From Mucilaginibacter sp. 44-25 (lineage in GTDB: Bacteria > Bacteroidota > Bacteroidia > Sphingobacteriales > Sphingobacteriaceae), in NCBI GenBank assembly GCA_001898335.1, contig MKTS01000012.1, forward strand, positions 172,652 to 236,651: a stretch of DNA of 64,000 bases. The letters run 5' to 3'. The notes beneath the pieces are model-generated. The model searched no databases. It was not told where the DNA came from and saw only the letters and a program-made list of their open reading frames with translations. The position numbers were made by a program, and so were the translations under genes. Every line of letters starts with the position of its first letter. The first letter of the stretch is position 1. This document shows positions 37,001 through 44,627 of the stretch, piece after piece.

Positions 37001-38446
37001 TTGTGCCATAGGGCCGAACATTTTGCCTTCGATTCCGACAAGGGCCAGGATAGGGAGATAAACGATCAGGATAATGATCTGACCAAACGCAGCAGCACTC
37101 ATCATTCTTCCGGCAGACTGCTCGACCTGCTCGTTCATCTCCTTTTGCGTAAAGGGGCGTCCTGGATTATTGACCGCCAGCACATGCATCGTCGCTTCCA
37201 CGATAATAACGGCACCATCGACTATAAGGCCGAAATCGATCGCGCCAAGACTCATAAGATTACCTGAAACGCCGAAAACGTTCATCAGGCAAATAGCAAA
37301 AAGCATCGCCAGCGGAATAACGGAGGCAACGACCAGACCAGCCCTGATGTTCCCGAGGAATAATACCAGTACGAAAATTACAATAAGTGCGCCTTCGATC
37401 AGGTTTTTAGCGACGGTGCCTATAGCCCTGTCGACTAACGCGCTGCGGTCAAGGAACGGCTCTACGGTCACCCCCTCCGGTAGTGTTTTGTTAATACGTG
37501 TGATCTTTTCTTTTACCAGCTTAACGACATTGTTAGCATTGGCGCCCTTGAGCATCATTACAATGCCGCCGACAGCTTCGCCTTCGCTATTCGTCGTCGA
37601 ACGGGTTAAAGCACCATAGCGTATGGAATTGCTGATCCCTACGTTTGCGATATCCCTAATGAGTACGGGTAAACCATTTGCGTTGTTCTTCACTACGATC
37701 TTGTTGATATCATCAACGGTACCGACCAGACCTTCACTGCGAATAAAATAGGCATTCGGCTTTTTATCGATGTAGGCTCCGCCGGTATTTTGGTTGTTTT
37801 GTTCCAGCGCATTAAATACATCGCTGATACTTAAATTTAAACTGCGCAGCTTGTCCGGGTCAAGGGCGATCTCATATTGCTTAAGTAAACCTCCAAAACT
37901 GTTGACTTCGGCGATCCCTGGGGTGCCAAGCAGTTGCCTGCGAACGATCCAGTCCTGGATACTCCGTAATTCACGGGCGTCATACTTCTTTTCAAAACCG
38001 GGTTTAGCGTGAATTACGTATTGGTAGATCTCACCGAGACCTGTTGATATGGGCGAGATTTCGGGGTTACCAAGACCAGCCGGAATATTATTTTTTGCTT
38101 CGGACAGCTTTTCGTTAACCTGCTGCCGTGCCCAATAAATGTCGACCTTATCGTGAAAAACGATAGTAACCACCGAAAGGCCGAAACGGGATAGTGAACG
38201 TACTTGCTCTATCTCGGGAATGGTAGCCATCGTTTGCTCTACCGGGTAGGAGATAAGTCTTTCCACTTCCTGCGTGGCAAGGGACGGGCTGAGCGTGATT
38301 ACCTGTACCTGATTGTTAGTAATATCGGGAACGGCGTCTATAGGCAATTTATTCAAAGAATAAATTCCCCAAGCGATCAGGGCGAGCGTAAATAGCCCAA
38401 TGACCAGCTTATTATTGATGGAAAAATTGATTATTTTATTTAACAT
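34073..38446 (-). CDS. czcA: CzcA-type RND efflux pump fused to a TolC-like outer-membrane channel
   Basis: The 1457-residue protein is the second copy of this fusion. Residues ~1-1040 form the RND pump with DFGLIVDGAVIIVEA in helix 4 and paired periplasmic loops. Residues ~1042-1064 hold a Lys-containing stretch, a hydrophobic run and the end PAKAQ, like an internal signal peptide with a type-I cleavage site. The last ~390 residues form an outer-membrane-factor domain with long helical coiled coils. It is preceded by microprotein copy B (6 bp) and followed by czcB (8 bp). Substrate likely Zn/Co/Cd-type cations. Divergence from the copy at 292-4620 is large enough that the duplication is old. 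Confidence 0.93.
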   Translation of the reverse strand: MLNKIINFSINNKLVIGLFTLALIAWGIYSLNKLPIDAVPDITNNQVQVITLSPSLATQEVERLISYPVEQTMATIPEIEQVRSLSRFGLSVVTIVFHDKVDIYWARQQVNEKLSEAKNNIPAGLGNPEISPISTGLGEIYQYVIHAKPGFEKKYDARELRSIQDWIVRRQLLGTPGIAEVNSFGGLLKQYEIALDPDKLRSLNLSISDVFNALEQNNQNTGGAYIDKKPNAYFIRSEGLVGTVDDINKIVVKNNANGLPVLIRDIANVGISNSIRYGALTRSTTNSEGEAVGGIVMMLKGANANNVVKLVKEKITRINKTLPEGVTVEPFLDRSALVDRAIGTVAKNLIEGALIVIFVLVLFLGNIRAGLVVASVIPLAMLFAICLMNVFGVSGNLMSLGAIDFGLIVDGAVIIVEATMHVLAVNNPGRPFTQKEMNEQVEQSAGRMMSAAAFGQIIILIVYLPILALVGIEGKMFGPMAQTVSFAILGAFLLSLTYVPMVSSLALSKNQSHKKNFSDRMMDAIHRRYLPLIKGALNKRLIVVGSSVALLVVSIFVFTRMGGEFIPTLEEGDFAVETRLLTGSSLSQTIDKVNQASQILVKKFPEVKEVIGKIGAAEIPTDPMPMDACDLTVILKDKKEWTTTHSREELANLMAEALEEVPGVTFGFSQPIQLRSNELISGVRQDIGIKIFGDDLDGLTDLSKKIGKIVSSVQGAKDVYLEQATGLPQIVVKINRDKVAQYGLSIGTVNQALNTAFAGQSAGLVYEGEKRYDMVVRLSLANRQGINDVKNLYVTAPNGNQVPMEQLADVSFQIGPNQIQREDTKRRIIVGLNVRGRDIQSVVTEIQQKIDQKIKLPAGYYITYGGQFENLKEATKRLSVAVPVALLLIILLLYFSFGSFNQSILIFSAIPMAAIGGVFALLIRGMPFSISAGVGFIALFGVAVLNGIVLITEFNRLKKSGKKDLKAIVLEGTEVRLRPVLMTATVASLGFLPMAISTAAGAEVQKPLATVVIGGLITSTILTLIVLPVLYTYFEKWRETKKVKAVPVAVIALLVLFGLPAKAQTVPTQPLSIQQAISTAVANNQNVQSSRLQITQQQALRGSATELGKTDFSIQYGQINSIKRDNNISIQQNIPFPGLYKNQREVYNARIGAAEIGLNVTKNQLTYEVRQAYTQLTYFVALQKLYFTQDSIYSAFLKAAGLRYKTGETNLLEKTTAETQYNEVKNQMMKNQSDILAAKSELKRLLNTADSVTVIPGQFVKTTEAVPFSDSSIVRNPLLAYQKQQIVIADKNIRLEKSRSGPDFTVGYFNQSLIGIQNINGQDRSFSGSNRFQGIQAGISVPLFFKPYAARIKAAKIDKQVSESQFNLYQVNLQSQYQQAYQDVLKNARSIEYYEQSALPNTNLILKQGQIAFQSGDIGYIEFAQALRTYSEIRFNYLQAINQYNQSVYTLQYLIGL

Positions 38447-38452
38447 GTGAAT

Positions 38453-38638
38453 TTAGTGCTTAGTTACCATATGGTAATATTTCATGGCAATGCCAATCAT
38501 CGCCAGAACCATTACGATCACAATAATGACCAGTGAAATAATTCTGATAACGCGCATCCATTTTGGTTTAGGCTGGATTTTTTTTCCATAGTAAACCACA
38601 CGGTGCTTGTTTGGCAGTGCTCTCTTTTTTCGAGCCAT
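38453..38638 (-). CDS. Basic single-pass membrane microprotein (family copy B)
   Basis: The 61-residue protein starts MARKKRALPNKHRVVYYGKK, has the WMRVIRIIS motif, a membrane helix of about 23 residues containing LAMIGIAMKYY, and the tail HMVTKH. Its first 14 residues are identical to copy A at 4627-4812 and the tail differs by one residue, while the middle (residues 15-25) varies. The conservation at both ends points to functional constraint on the cytoplasmic basic segment and the periplasmic tail. It lies 6 bp before the CzcA fusion gene and 63 bp after the DUF6660-like gene. Confidence 0.82.
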   Translation of the reverse strand: MARKKRALPNKHRVVYYGKKIQPKPKWMRVIRIISLVIIVIVMVLAMIGIAMKYYHMVTKH

Positions 38639-38701
38639 ACCTGATGAATAAATTATTAAATAGAAATTTTCACGCGTTTAGCATGAGAGAGAAGAGAAGT
38701 C

Positions 38702-39016
38702 TTAGGAAAATAATTTGGGCGGTTGCCAAATAACTATGCTCCTGTTTTTGATCTTTGATGTAGGCAGTTCCGGATAGAACTTTAACACCTCTACGGGTAT
38801 TGAAAATAATAGGGGTCTTATAACAGTTAGCGTTGGCGTATTACAACATGAACACTGACAAAACGGGGAACAGTGATCCTGAACCGGGTTAGCCCCCCGG
38901 TGGCCTTGATCGACGACTACTTTTGTGAGCGTTTTAGACGCGGCATTACTGTCTTTGCAGGGCATAAGCCCCAGCACAAGTATAACAGCACACATAAACA
39001 AACTCCAAAATTTCAT
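38702..39016 (-). CDS. Secreted Cys-rich small protein, DUF6660-like
   Basis: The ATG at 39014-39016 is used instead of an upstream TTG. The 104-residue protein has a signal-peptide-like N-terminus with Pro-Cys at 19-20 and a Cys cluster CSPFCQCSCC at 49-58. It ends with the C-terminal motif VIWQPPK. The central cluster has five cysteines, suited to metal or disulfide chemistry in the periplasm (inference). It is the first gene of the long metal operon, with a full promoter (39023-39054) whose -7 element ends 6 nt before the ATG. A decayed copy lies at about 42240-42485. Confidence 0.78.
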   Translation of the reverse strand: MKFWSLFMCAVILVLGLMPCKDSNAASKTLTKVVVDQGHRGANPVQDHCSPFCQCSCCNTPTLTVIRPLLFSIPVEVLKFYPELPTSKIKNRSIVIWQPPKLFS

Positions 39017-39022
39017 TGTCGG

Positions 39023-39054
39023 CAAAATTACGCAACTAAATCTATAAATACAAA
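39023..39054 (-). promoter_or_regulatory. Bacteroidota-type promoter of the long metal operon
   Basis: On the minus strand TTTG (39054-39051) is followed after exactly 20 nt by TAATTTTG (39030-39023), matching TTTG-N19-21-TAnnTTTG. The -7 element ends 6 nt before the ATG of the DUF6660-like gene, so transcription should begin at or next to the start codon and give a leaderless mRNA. No other strong promoter is seen down to 22 kb on this strand. Confidence 0.75.
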
Positions 39055-39101
39055 TTCCACTTTTATAGCAAAATTCATGTTAAGCATCATCAGATCCATC
39101 C

Positions 39102-39211
39102 GATTGCTGATGTAAATATATAACAATTTGATTAGTTGTAACAGCTTTGCATATTATAACTAAGTCAAAACAATCAATCAAGTTGCAAACCTAAAACTCG
39201 GCGTCTGTTTA
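39102..39211. repeat. Diverged direct repeat, left copy
   Basis: This non-coding segment, upstream of the DUF6660-like gene, aligns with 42563-42671. Shared islands include GATTGCT, AGTAACA/TGTAACA, GCATATTATA, AATCAA and TCTGTTTA in the same order and spacing. The two copies bracket the ATPase/YdaT-like/Fur genes. Confidence 0.65.
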
Positions 39212-39392
39212 TATCTACTAATTAAGTCACAAAAATATTAAACGTTTAATGCAACGGAACGGATCAAGTTTTATTGACTTTTTAAGTTTGCATAAGAATA
39301 TTTTATTTAACTATTAAAGGAATTAAAATTTGTACGGTGAGAAAACAGTGTTTAGCGTCGAGGTTATGATGTTACTTAGTTATAAGCGTGAT

Positions 39393-41420
39393 CTATTCCA
39401 ACTTCATTTTCTGTATTCTCACCGCATTCAGTATCGCCAATAGCGCAACTCCGACGTCAGCGATAACCGCTTCCCATAAATTAGCTACCCCGCCTGCGCC
39501 AAGAATCAAAACAATGACTTTAACCACCATGGCGATAGTGATGTTCTGCCACACGATCCGTTTGGTAATTCGTCCGATTTTTATAGCGGCGGTAATTTTA
39601 GAAGGCTGGTCGTTCTGAATAACGATGTCTGCCGTTTCAATGGTCGCATCGCTGCCCAACCCCCCCATCGCAATCCCGGCATCAGCCAACGCCACTACTG
39701 GCGCGTCATTTACACCATCACCTACAAAAGCTATCCGGCTTCCCGCGTTTTTATATTCCTGTACTTTCTGTACTTTTCCGTCCGGCAACAAGTCGCCAAA
39801 GGCTTTATCAAGCCCTAATAATTTAGCCACCTTATCCACAACAGCTTGTTTATCCCCTGATAACATTACTGTTTGAATTTTTAAGCTGTGCATCTGCTCA
39901 ATCGCCTGTTTGGCATCTTCTTTAATTTCATCAGCTATGGTCAGATAACCGGCATACTTTTCATCGATGGCAACCACAATCACCGTATCAACCAGTTGAT
40001 CTACTTCCGGTGGGTAAGCGATATTGAATTTTTTAAGCAATTTGCTGTTACCCGCTAAAACAGTTTTACCATCTACCGTACCCTTTAAACCATGTCCGGA
40101 TATTTCTTCAACACCTTTAGCTTTTACGTCGCTTAAAGCCTTACCGGCATAGGCGACTATCGCTTTGGCTATAGGGTGTGTTGAATTACTTTCAATAGCA
40201 GCAATAATCTTTACCAGTTCTTTTTGGTCAAAGCCGTCCGTAACCACTTCCTGGACGTTAAAAACACCTTTGGTTAGCGTACCCGTTTTGTCCATGATAA
40301 CCGTATTAATTGTGGTCATCACATCTAAAAAATTAGACCCTTTAAAAAGAATACCATTGCGGGATGCCAGGCCTATGCCACCGAAATAACCCAATGGAAT
40401 AGATACGACCAAGGCGCAGGGGCAGCTAATTACCAGGAAGACCAAAGCCCGGTAAAACCACTGATGAAAATTATAAGGGTCTGTAAAAAAATAAGGCGCA
40501 AAGCAAACCAATAGTGCCAGCGCGAATACTATGGGCGTATAGATCTTAGCAAAACGACTGATAAAAAGCTGTGTTTGTGATTTTCGGGCGGTAGCATCCT
40601 GCACCATTTCCAATATCTTACTTAGCTTACTATCTTTAAAAAGTGATTTAACCTGAACCTCCGACACCTTATCCAGGTTGATCATCCCGGCCAAAACTGT
40701 TTCGCCTTTCCTTTTGGTATCGGGTTTACTTTCCCCGGTCAGGGCAGCCGTATTAAAAATGGCGGCATCTGAATAAAGTTCACCATCCAACGCAACCTTT
40801 TCACCGGATTTAACCTGTATGATCTCATCAATTTTGATTTCTTTCGGGTTGCTTATCAATGCTTTGCCATCCCGTATTACAGTTACTTTATCCGGCCTGA
40901 TATCCAATAAGGCTTTAATGCTTTTTTTGGCTTTGTTTACCGCTGCATCCTGGAACCATTCCCCAATAGAATAGAACACCATTACTGCCACCCCCTCACT
41001 GTAAGAGCCGATACTGAATGCACCCAATGTGGCGACACTCATCAAAAAGAACTCATTAAAAAAATCAAAGTGTTTGGCTTTACGCCAGGCCATTCCTAAA
41101 ACATTATATCCAGCCAGTAAGAATGCCACTGAAAATATGATCAGATTGAAAGGAAAAGGTGGCTGATATTTAAAACCAAATTCCAGCGTAAGCATGACCA
41201 GTAATATCGCTAATGCGGTAAGCAGGGGCCAATGGCTTTGCCAGCCTTCTTCTTCAGCGGGTTTGTTCAGATCAAGAACTTCTTCGTCATCTTGGCTCTC
41301 ATCAGATTTCAGCTCACGATCCTGATCCTTAATGATATTCACCTGCGGACTGTCTTTTTTAGCGGGCGCATCAGGATGAGCCGTTACTATTGGTGTCTGC
41401 TTATTTTTAATCTCTTTCAT
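39393..41420 (-). CDS. Zn/Cd/Pb-type P1B ATPase (ZntA-like, CPC motif)
   Basis: The ATG at 41418-41420 is taken as start (675 residues); the longer frame would overlap the upstream gene. After an acidic, Asp/Glu-rich N-terminal tail without HMA or CxxC, the core shows CPCALVVSIPLG (metal site, near 332), DKTGTLTKG (Asp near 375), LSGDKQAVV and GDGVNDAP. The Cys-Pro-Cys site groups it with Zn/Cd/Pb exporters. The last ~52 residues (WQNITIAMVVKV to the end) have a close relative stuck in the chimeric pseudogene at 19090-19535. It follows the YdaT-like gene and a Fur-family regulator, which probably controls it. Confidence 0.93.
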   Translation of the reverse strand: MKEIKNKQTPIVTAHPDAPAKKDSPQVNIIKDQDRELKSDESQDDEEVLDLNKPAEEEGWQSHWPLLTALAILLVMLTLEFGFKYQPPFPFNLIIFSVAFLLAGYNVLGMAWRKAKHFDFFNEFFLMSVATLGAFSIGSYSEGVAVMVFYSIGEWFQDAAVNKAKKSIKALLDIRPDKVTVIRDGKALISNPKEIKIDEIIQVKSGEKVALDGELYSDAAIFNTAALTGESKPDTKRKGETVLAGMINLDKVSEVQVKSLFKDSKLSKILEMVQDATARKSQTQLFISRFAKIYTPIVFALALLVCFAPYFFTDPYNFHQWFYRALVFLVISCPCALVVSIPLGYFGGIGLASRNGILFKGSNFLDVMTTINTVIMDKTGTLTKGVFNVQEVVTDGFDQKELVKIIAAIESNSTHPIAKAIVAYAGKALSDVKAKGVEEISGHGLKGTVDGKTVLAGNSKLLKKFNIAYPPEVDQLVDTVIVVAIDEKYAGYLTIADEIKEDAKQAIEQMHSLKIQTVMLSGDKQAVVDKVAKLLGLDKAFGDLLPDGKVQKVQEYKNAGSRIAFVGDGVNDAPVVALADAGIAMGGLGSDATIETADIVIQNDQPSKITAAIKIGRITKRIVWQNITIAMVVKVIVLILGAGGVANLWEAVIADVGVALLAILNAVRIQKMKLE

Positions 41421-41437
41421 AATTTTTTGTAACTCAA

Positions 41438-41614
41438 TTATCCTTCTGAATCTAAAAACCATAGCTCCGCTTCCGCAATTGCTTTTTTTAAAGCGACTCC
41501 CGGATCGGTTCCATCATCAAGATAACCGGCAGCCAGTTCGAGTGCCTTTTCTTTTACTTCAGGGCGCAAATCTGTTAACTGATCATCAAACCCTTTAAAT
41601 TTTGTTTCACTCAT
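41438..41614 (-). CDS. YdaT-like small protein (DUF2188-like group)
   Basis: The ATG at 41612-41614 has AAGGA 8 nt upstream and gives 58 residues; the longer frame needs TTG. The protein has LTDLRPEVKEKALELAAGY, a short Asp/Gly stretch and an Ala/Glu-rich helix ending AELWFLDSEG. It resembles the protein at 27022-27198, including the final -(M/S)EG. It lies directly upstream of the CPC-type ATPase. Function unknown. Confidence 0.65.
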   Translation of the reverse strand: MSETKFKGFDDQLTDLRPEVKEKALELAAGYLDDGTDPGVALKKAIAEAELWFLDSEG

Positions 41615-41663
41615 TTTTAATTCCTTCAAATTTAGGCAAGGAACAACTGCAATCGTAGTGCAT

Positions 41664-42077
41664 TTATTTCTTACATGCTGAACATAAGCCTTTCACCAGC
41701 AAGCTTGTTTCCTGCCGTTCGTATCCACCCGGTAATTTGACTTCCGGTATCTGTGTTTTCGGCAGGCAATGAGTTTCCTGGCAATTGATACAGTAGAAAT
41801 GCACATGTAGGTCATGGTGCCCGTCAATAGTACAGTCAGGTTGGCAAAGCGCAAATTTGGTAACACCTGTTCCATCTTCTATTCGGTGAACCAGGCCATG
41901 TTCTTCAAATGTCCTGATGCTGCGGTACAAAGTTACCCGGTCTGTTTTTTCCATGCCCAACTCCATATCAGTTAAACTAACCGCATTGGTTTGTTTGACT
42001 AAATGATCTAATACCACTAACCGCATAGCAGTTGGATTGATCTGTTTTTCGAGTAATCTGCGTTCTAGTCCTTTCAT
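41664..42077 (-). CDS. Fur-family metal-responsive regulator
   Basis: The 137-residue protein has the Fur winged-helix N-terminus (NPTAMRLVVLDHLVKQ, then VTLYRSIRTFEEHGLVHRI) and the metal-binding C-terminal part with HHDLHVHFYCINC. Two CxxC pairs, CINC and CSAC, form the structural zinc site. The sequence pattern is closest to Fur/Zur-like members of Bacteroidota. It is transcribed with the YdaT-like protein and the Zn/Cd-type ATPase, so zinc-responsive control of export is likely; the co-regulator metal is inference. Confidence 0.9.
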   Translation of the reverse strand: MKGLERRLLEKQINPTAMRLVVLDHLVKQTNAVSLTDMELGMEKTDRVTLYRSIRTFEEHGLVHRIEDGTGVTKFALCQPDCTIDGHHDLHVHFYCINCQETHCLPKTQIPEVKLPGGYERQETSLLVKGLCSACKK

Positions 42078-42239
42078 CTTTTGCCCCTTTGCTCCACGGC
42101 CGTTTAAGCTATAATAATGTCCTTTTGTCGCTATATATACATTAGGCGGACAGTATCTAATGGTGTAATCTATATAATCTAATTGCGCACGTAGTTATCA
42201 CCTTTGTCTTGATAAATAGGATTTTATCATCTTTACCAT

Positions 42240-42485
42240 TCGTTTTAGTTACAGATACATCCAGTTGCCCTCCGAATGAGCCACTGCTTCAACAGTTACA
42301 ATGGCGATTAGTTTGCTGAATGTGCTGATCTGAGCAGTGACCTACATGCCGGTATCAGATTTAATTCGCCGTATTCAACGGCTATTTCAATAAAGAAATT
42401 CAGATATGGAACTATTATCTTGGCAGGATGTCAGGCCCCAGCATGAAGATAAGAGCGCACATAAATGAATTGCTATATTAGTGCT
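42240..42485 (-). pseudogene. Decayed DUF6660-like gene
   Basis: On the minus strand 42480-42424 aligns base for base with the signal-peptide part of the gene at 38702-39016. The shared blocks are TTTATGTG-GCT, TTAT-CTT and GCTGGGGC, then CCTGC. Small indels break the frame. Farther on, FIEIAVEYGEL resembles FSIPVEVLKFYPEL, and GGCAAC near 42275 may match the WQPP codons. The central Cys cluster is lost. The upstream flank is the right-hand direct repeat (42563-42671), so gene and upstream region were duplicated together. Confidence 0.65.
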
Positions 42486-42562
42486 GTAGAACCGAATAAT
42501 TATTTTATAGTATAATTTCTACTTATAAGCAAGATATCTGCAAAAAAATGATACACATATCA

Positions 42563-42671
42563 GATTGCTAATGGTATATCTTTTACAATTTTAGTAAATA
42601 GTAACAACTTAGCATATTATAGAGAGTTATAATAATCAACATGAGTGCGAAACAAAGTCAACATCTGTTTA
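42563..42671. repeat. Diverged direct repeat, right copy
   Basis: Matches 39102-39211 in the same orientation relative to a DUF6660 gene (here decayed). The rest of the gap 42672-42827 is A/T-rich and holds nothing else recognisable apart from the presumed promoter of the next gene. Confidence 0.65.
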
Positions 42672-42827
42672 CTTTGTGAATTAAAAAGACTAGTGTTATT
42701 AGCCTTATACTGGTTTTTTAGGTTTCAACTTCGTCATATATATTATTATCACAATGATAAAATTTAACGAAATATATAAACGCAAAACTTATCCAGTTCA
42801 AAATTAAACTGTTAACATGTTCATAAA

Positions 42828-44507
42828 ATGAAGAAATGTTTGGTTTTTTCCTTTCTACTCTTTGGAACTATATACTGCAACGCTCAAAATATTGTCTTAA
42901 GTGGAATTATACGGGATTTTGATTCTAAAAACTTTTTACAGGGTGTTACGGTTCGGGTTGGTGAGACAAGTACCGCCACGGACTCATTAGGAAAATTCAA
43001 AATCGCAATTCAGTTTTCACAATTTAAACAACACGGTATTCGCTTTACAAACGTCGGGTACAAGCAGTTGTTTCTAAACTTTGCCGGTGATTATACCTTT
43101 GATATAGAATTGCGGGCGAGTTATGTCGAGCTTACCGAAGTCAAGATTATGGGTACGGGTTCAACCATTCTGAAAAAAGCTATAAGCCGGATTCACGCGA
43201 ATTATCCGCAAAGGCCTTATATCTTAACAGGCGCGATGCGGCTGCAATATTTAAGGAACCGTTCAGATCTTTTTAACAGCGATGCTATCGTGCAAATATA
43301 CGTCCCCTCATACAGCGCAAATAAGCAGGAGGAAGTAAAACTGATTCAAAATAAAATTGACACAATTACTGATAAATCCCTAATTTTCATCAAATGGATC
43401 GGAGGATATTTAACCGTTCCTCATGCTGACATCATCCATAACCGTGAATCTTTTATTACAGCATCTAAGGTAAAAGACTTTCAATATCAGTTGATGCAAA
43501 AAAGAATGTACCATAACAGGAATGTTTATGTCATCAATTTTTCGCAAAGAGATTCTACTCAAAAGCAAAAGGCGACCAGCGGAACTTTATATATCGATAC
43601 CGCCACTTATGCTTTTGTTGGTGCTGACATTAGTTATTTCAACGTTACCCGGTATGGCACTTTACCCAAATCAAAGCTTCAGTATCATATTGCTTATCGT
43701 CCTTTGGGTAATACCTGGTACATACAGGAAGCTTTCATGAAAGGCAATACCATTTATAAAAAGGAAAACCCCACTACAACCACCGTTTATCTTACCTCAA
43801 AAATAGACACTGCCTATATTGAGCCGTTTGCCTATGGAGATATCATTCAGGAAAACGATATAACTCAAAATATTTCAAAACCAGGGGATTCCACAATTTG
43901 GCTTAAAGCTGATACACTGCTTAGCCATTCTGAGCGATACAATTATTTAAGCAAACTTTCTGCTGATATAACTGATACCATACGAGCAAATCGGAACTCC
44001 GTAAAGCAAAAAAGCAATTGGTTAAACTATTTTACGAAGGACAACTTTCATTATTCGCTAACCTTTATAAGGTTCCCGGTCAATATTATCAACGCACCTA
44101 CCCACATTTCAAATTTTGTAAAATACGGGTTTCAGATAGGAACCTATTTTCGCTTATATAAGTCCATGTTTTTTCAATTTGAAGGATCAGGCAACACCGG
44201 GACAAATAAAATTAATTTTTCCCAATATGCTTTTCATTTGTCGAATGACATTGTGCTAAACAAATCTGCACACGCTATTACTTTGGCACCTTACTTGGGA
44301 TACAACCTATTATCAATTGATGAGAAGAACGAGAATAAAACGGGCCAGGCAAATTATTTTGTTTATGGGACCTCCGGTGCCTATGAAATAACCCATAACG
44401 TTTCTTTTCTGATTTCCGTCGCCCTGAATCATTTTACCCTCTCTGGTAACACCCATTTTCAACCAACCAATACAACCATTTTTGCGGGTGTGCTTGTAAA
44501 ACGATAA
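42828..44507 (+). CDS. Outer-membrane-type protein with carboxypeptidase-like regulatory domain
   Basis: The 559-residue protein has a signal peptide ending CNAQ and an N-terminal carboxypeptidase-like beta-sandwich (about 22-105, LSGIIRDFDSKNFLQGVTVR to VELTEVKIM). A helical region follows (AISRIHANYPQRPYILTGAM), then beta-rich segments with aromatic strand ends. The layout is like DUF5686-type Bacteroidota proteins but shorter, and no TonB plug is present. It is transcribed away from the Fur operon and followed by a DUF6660-like gene. Role unknown. Confidence 0.7.
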   Translation: MKKCLVFSFLLFGTIYCNAQNIVLSGIIRDFDSKNFLQGVTVRVGETSTATDSLGKFKIAIQFSQFKQHGIRFTNVGYKQLFLNFAGDYTFDIELRASYVELTEVKIMGTGSTILKKAISRIHANYPQRPYILTGAMRLQYLRNRSDLFNSDAIVQIYVPSYSANKQEEVKLIQNKIDTITDKSLIFIKWIGGYLTVPHADIIHNRESFITASKVKDFQYQLMQKRMYHNRNVYVINFSQRDSTQKQKATSGTLYIDTATYAFVGADISYFNVTRYGTLPKSKLQYHIAYRPLGNTWYIQEAFMKGNTIYKKENPTTTTVYLTSKIDTAYIEPFAYGDIIQENDITQNISKPGDSTIWLKADTLLSHSERYNYLSKLSADITDTIRANRNSVKQKSNWLNYFTKDNFHYSLTFIRFPVNIINAPTHISNFVKYGFQIGTYFRLYKSMFFQFEGSGNTGTNKINFSQYAFHLSNDIVLNKSAHAITLAPYLGYNLLSIDEKNENKTGQANYFVYGTSGAYEITHNVSFLISVALNHFTLSGNTHFQPTNTTIFAGVLVKR

Positions 44508-44613
44508 TTGAAATTTGCTGAAACGGTAAAATAGTTTGGTATATTAATCCGGTTTGTTTTCAGCTTCATATTCTAATTTAGTTACCTTAGTGTGTAACAT
44601 CGGTTAATTATTA

Positions 44614-44621
44614 TAACTTAG
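44614..44621 (+). promoter_or_regulatory. Possible -7 element (TAACTTAG)
   Basis: TAACTTAG differs from TAnnTTTG at one position and ends 6 nt before the ATG of the DUF6660-like gene, the same spacing as in the paralogue at 39016. No convincing -33 TTTG is found. Confidence 0.3.
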
Positions 44622-44627
44622 CCTGCA

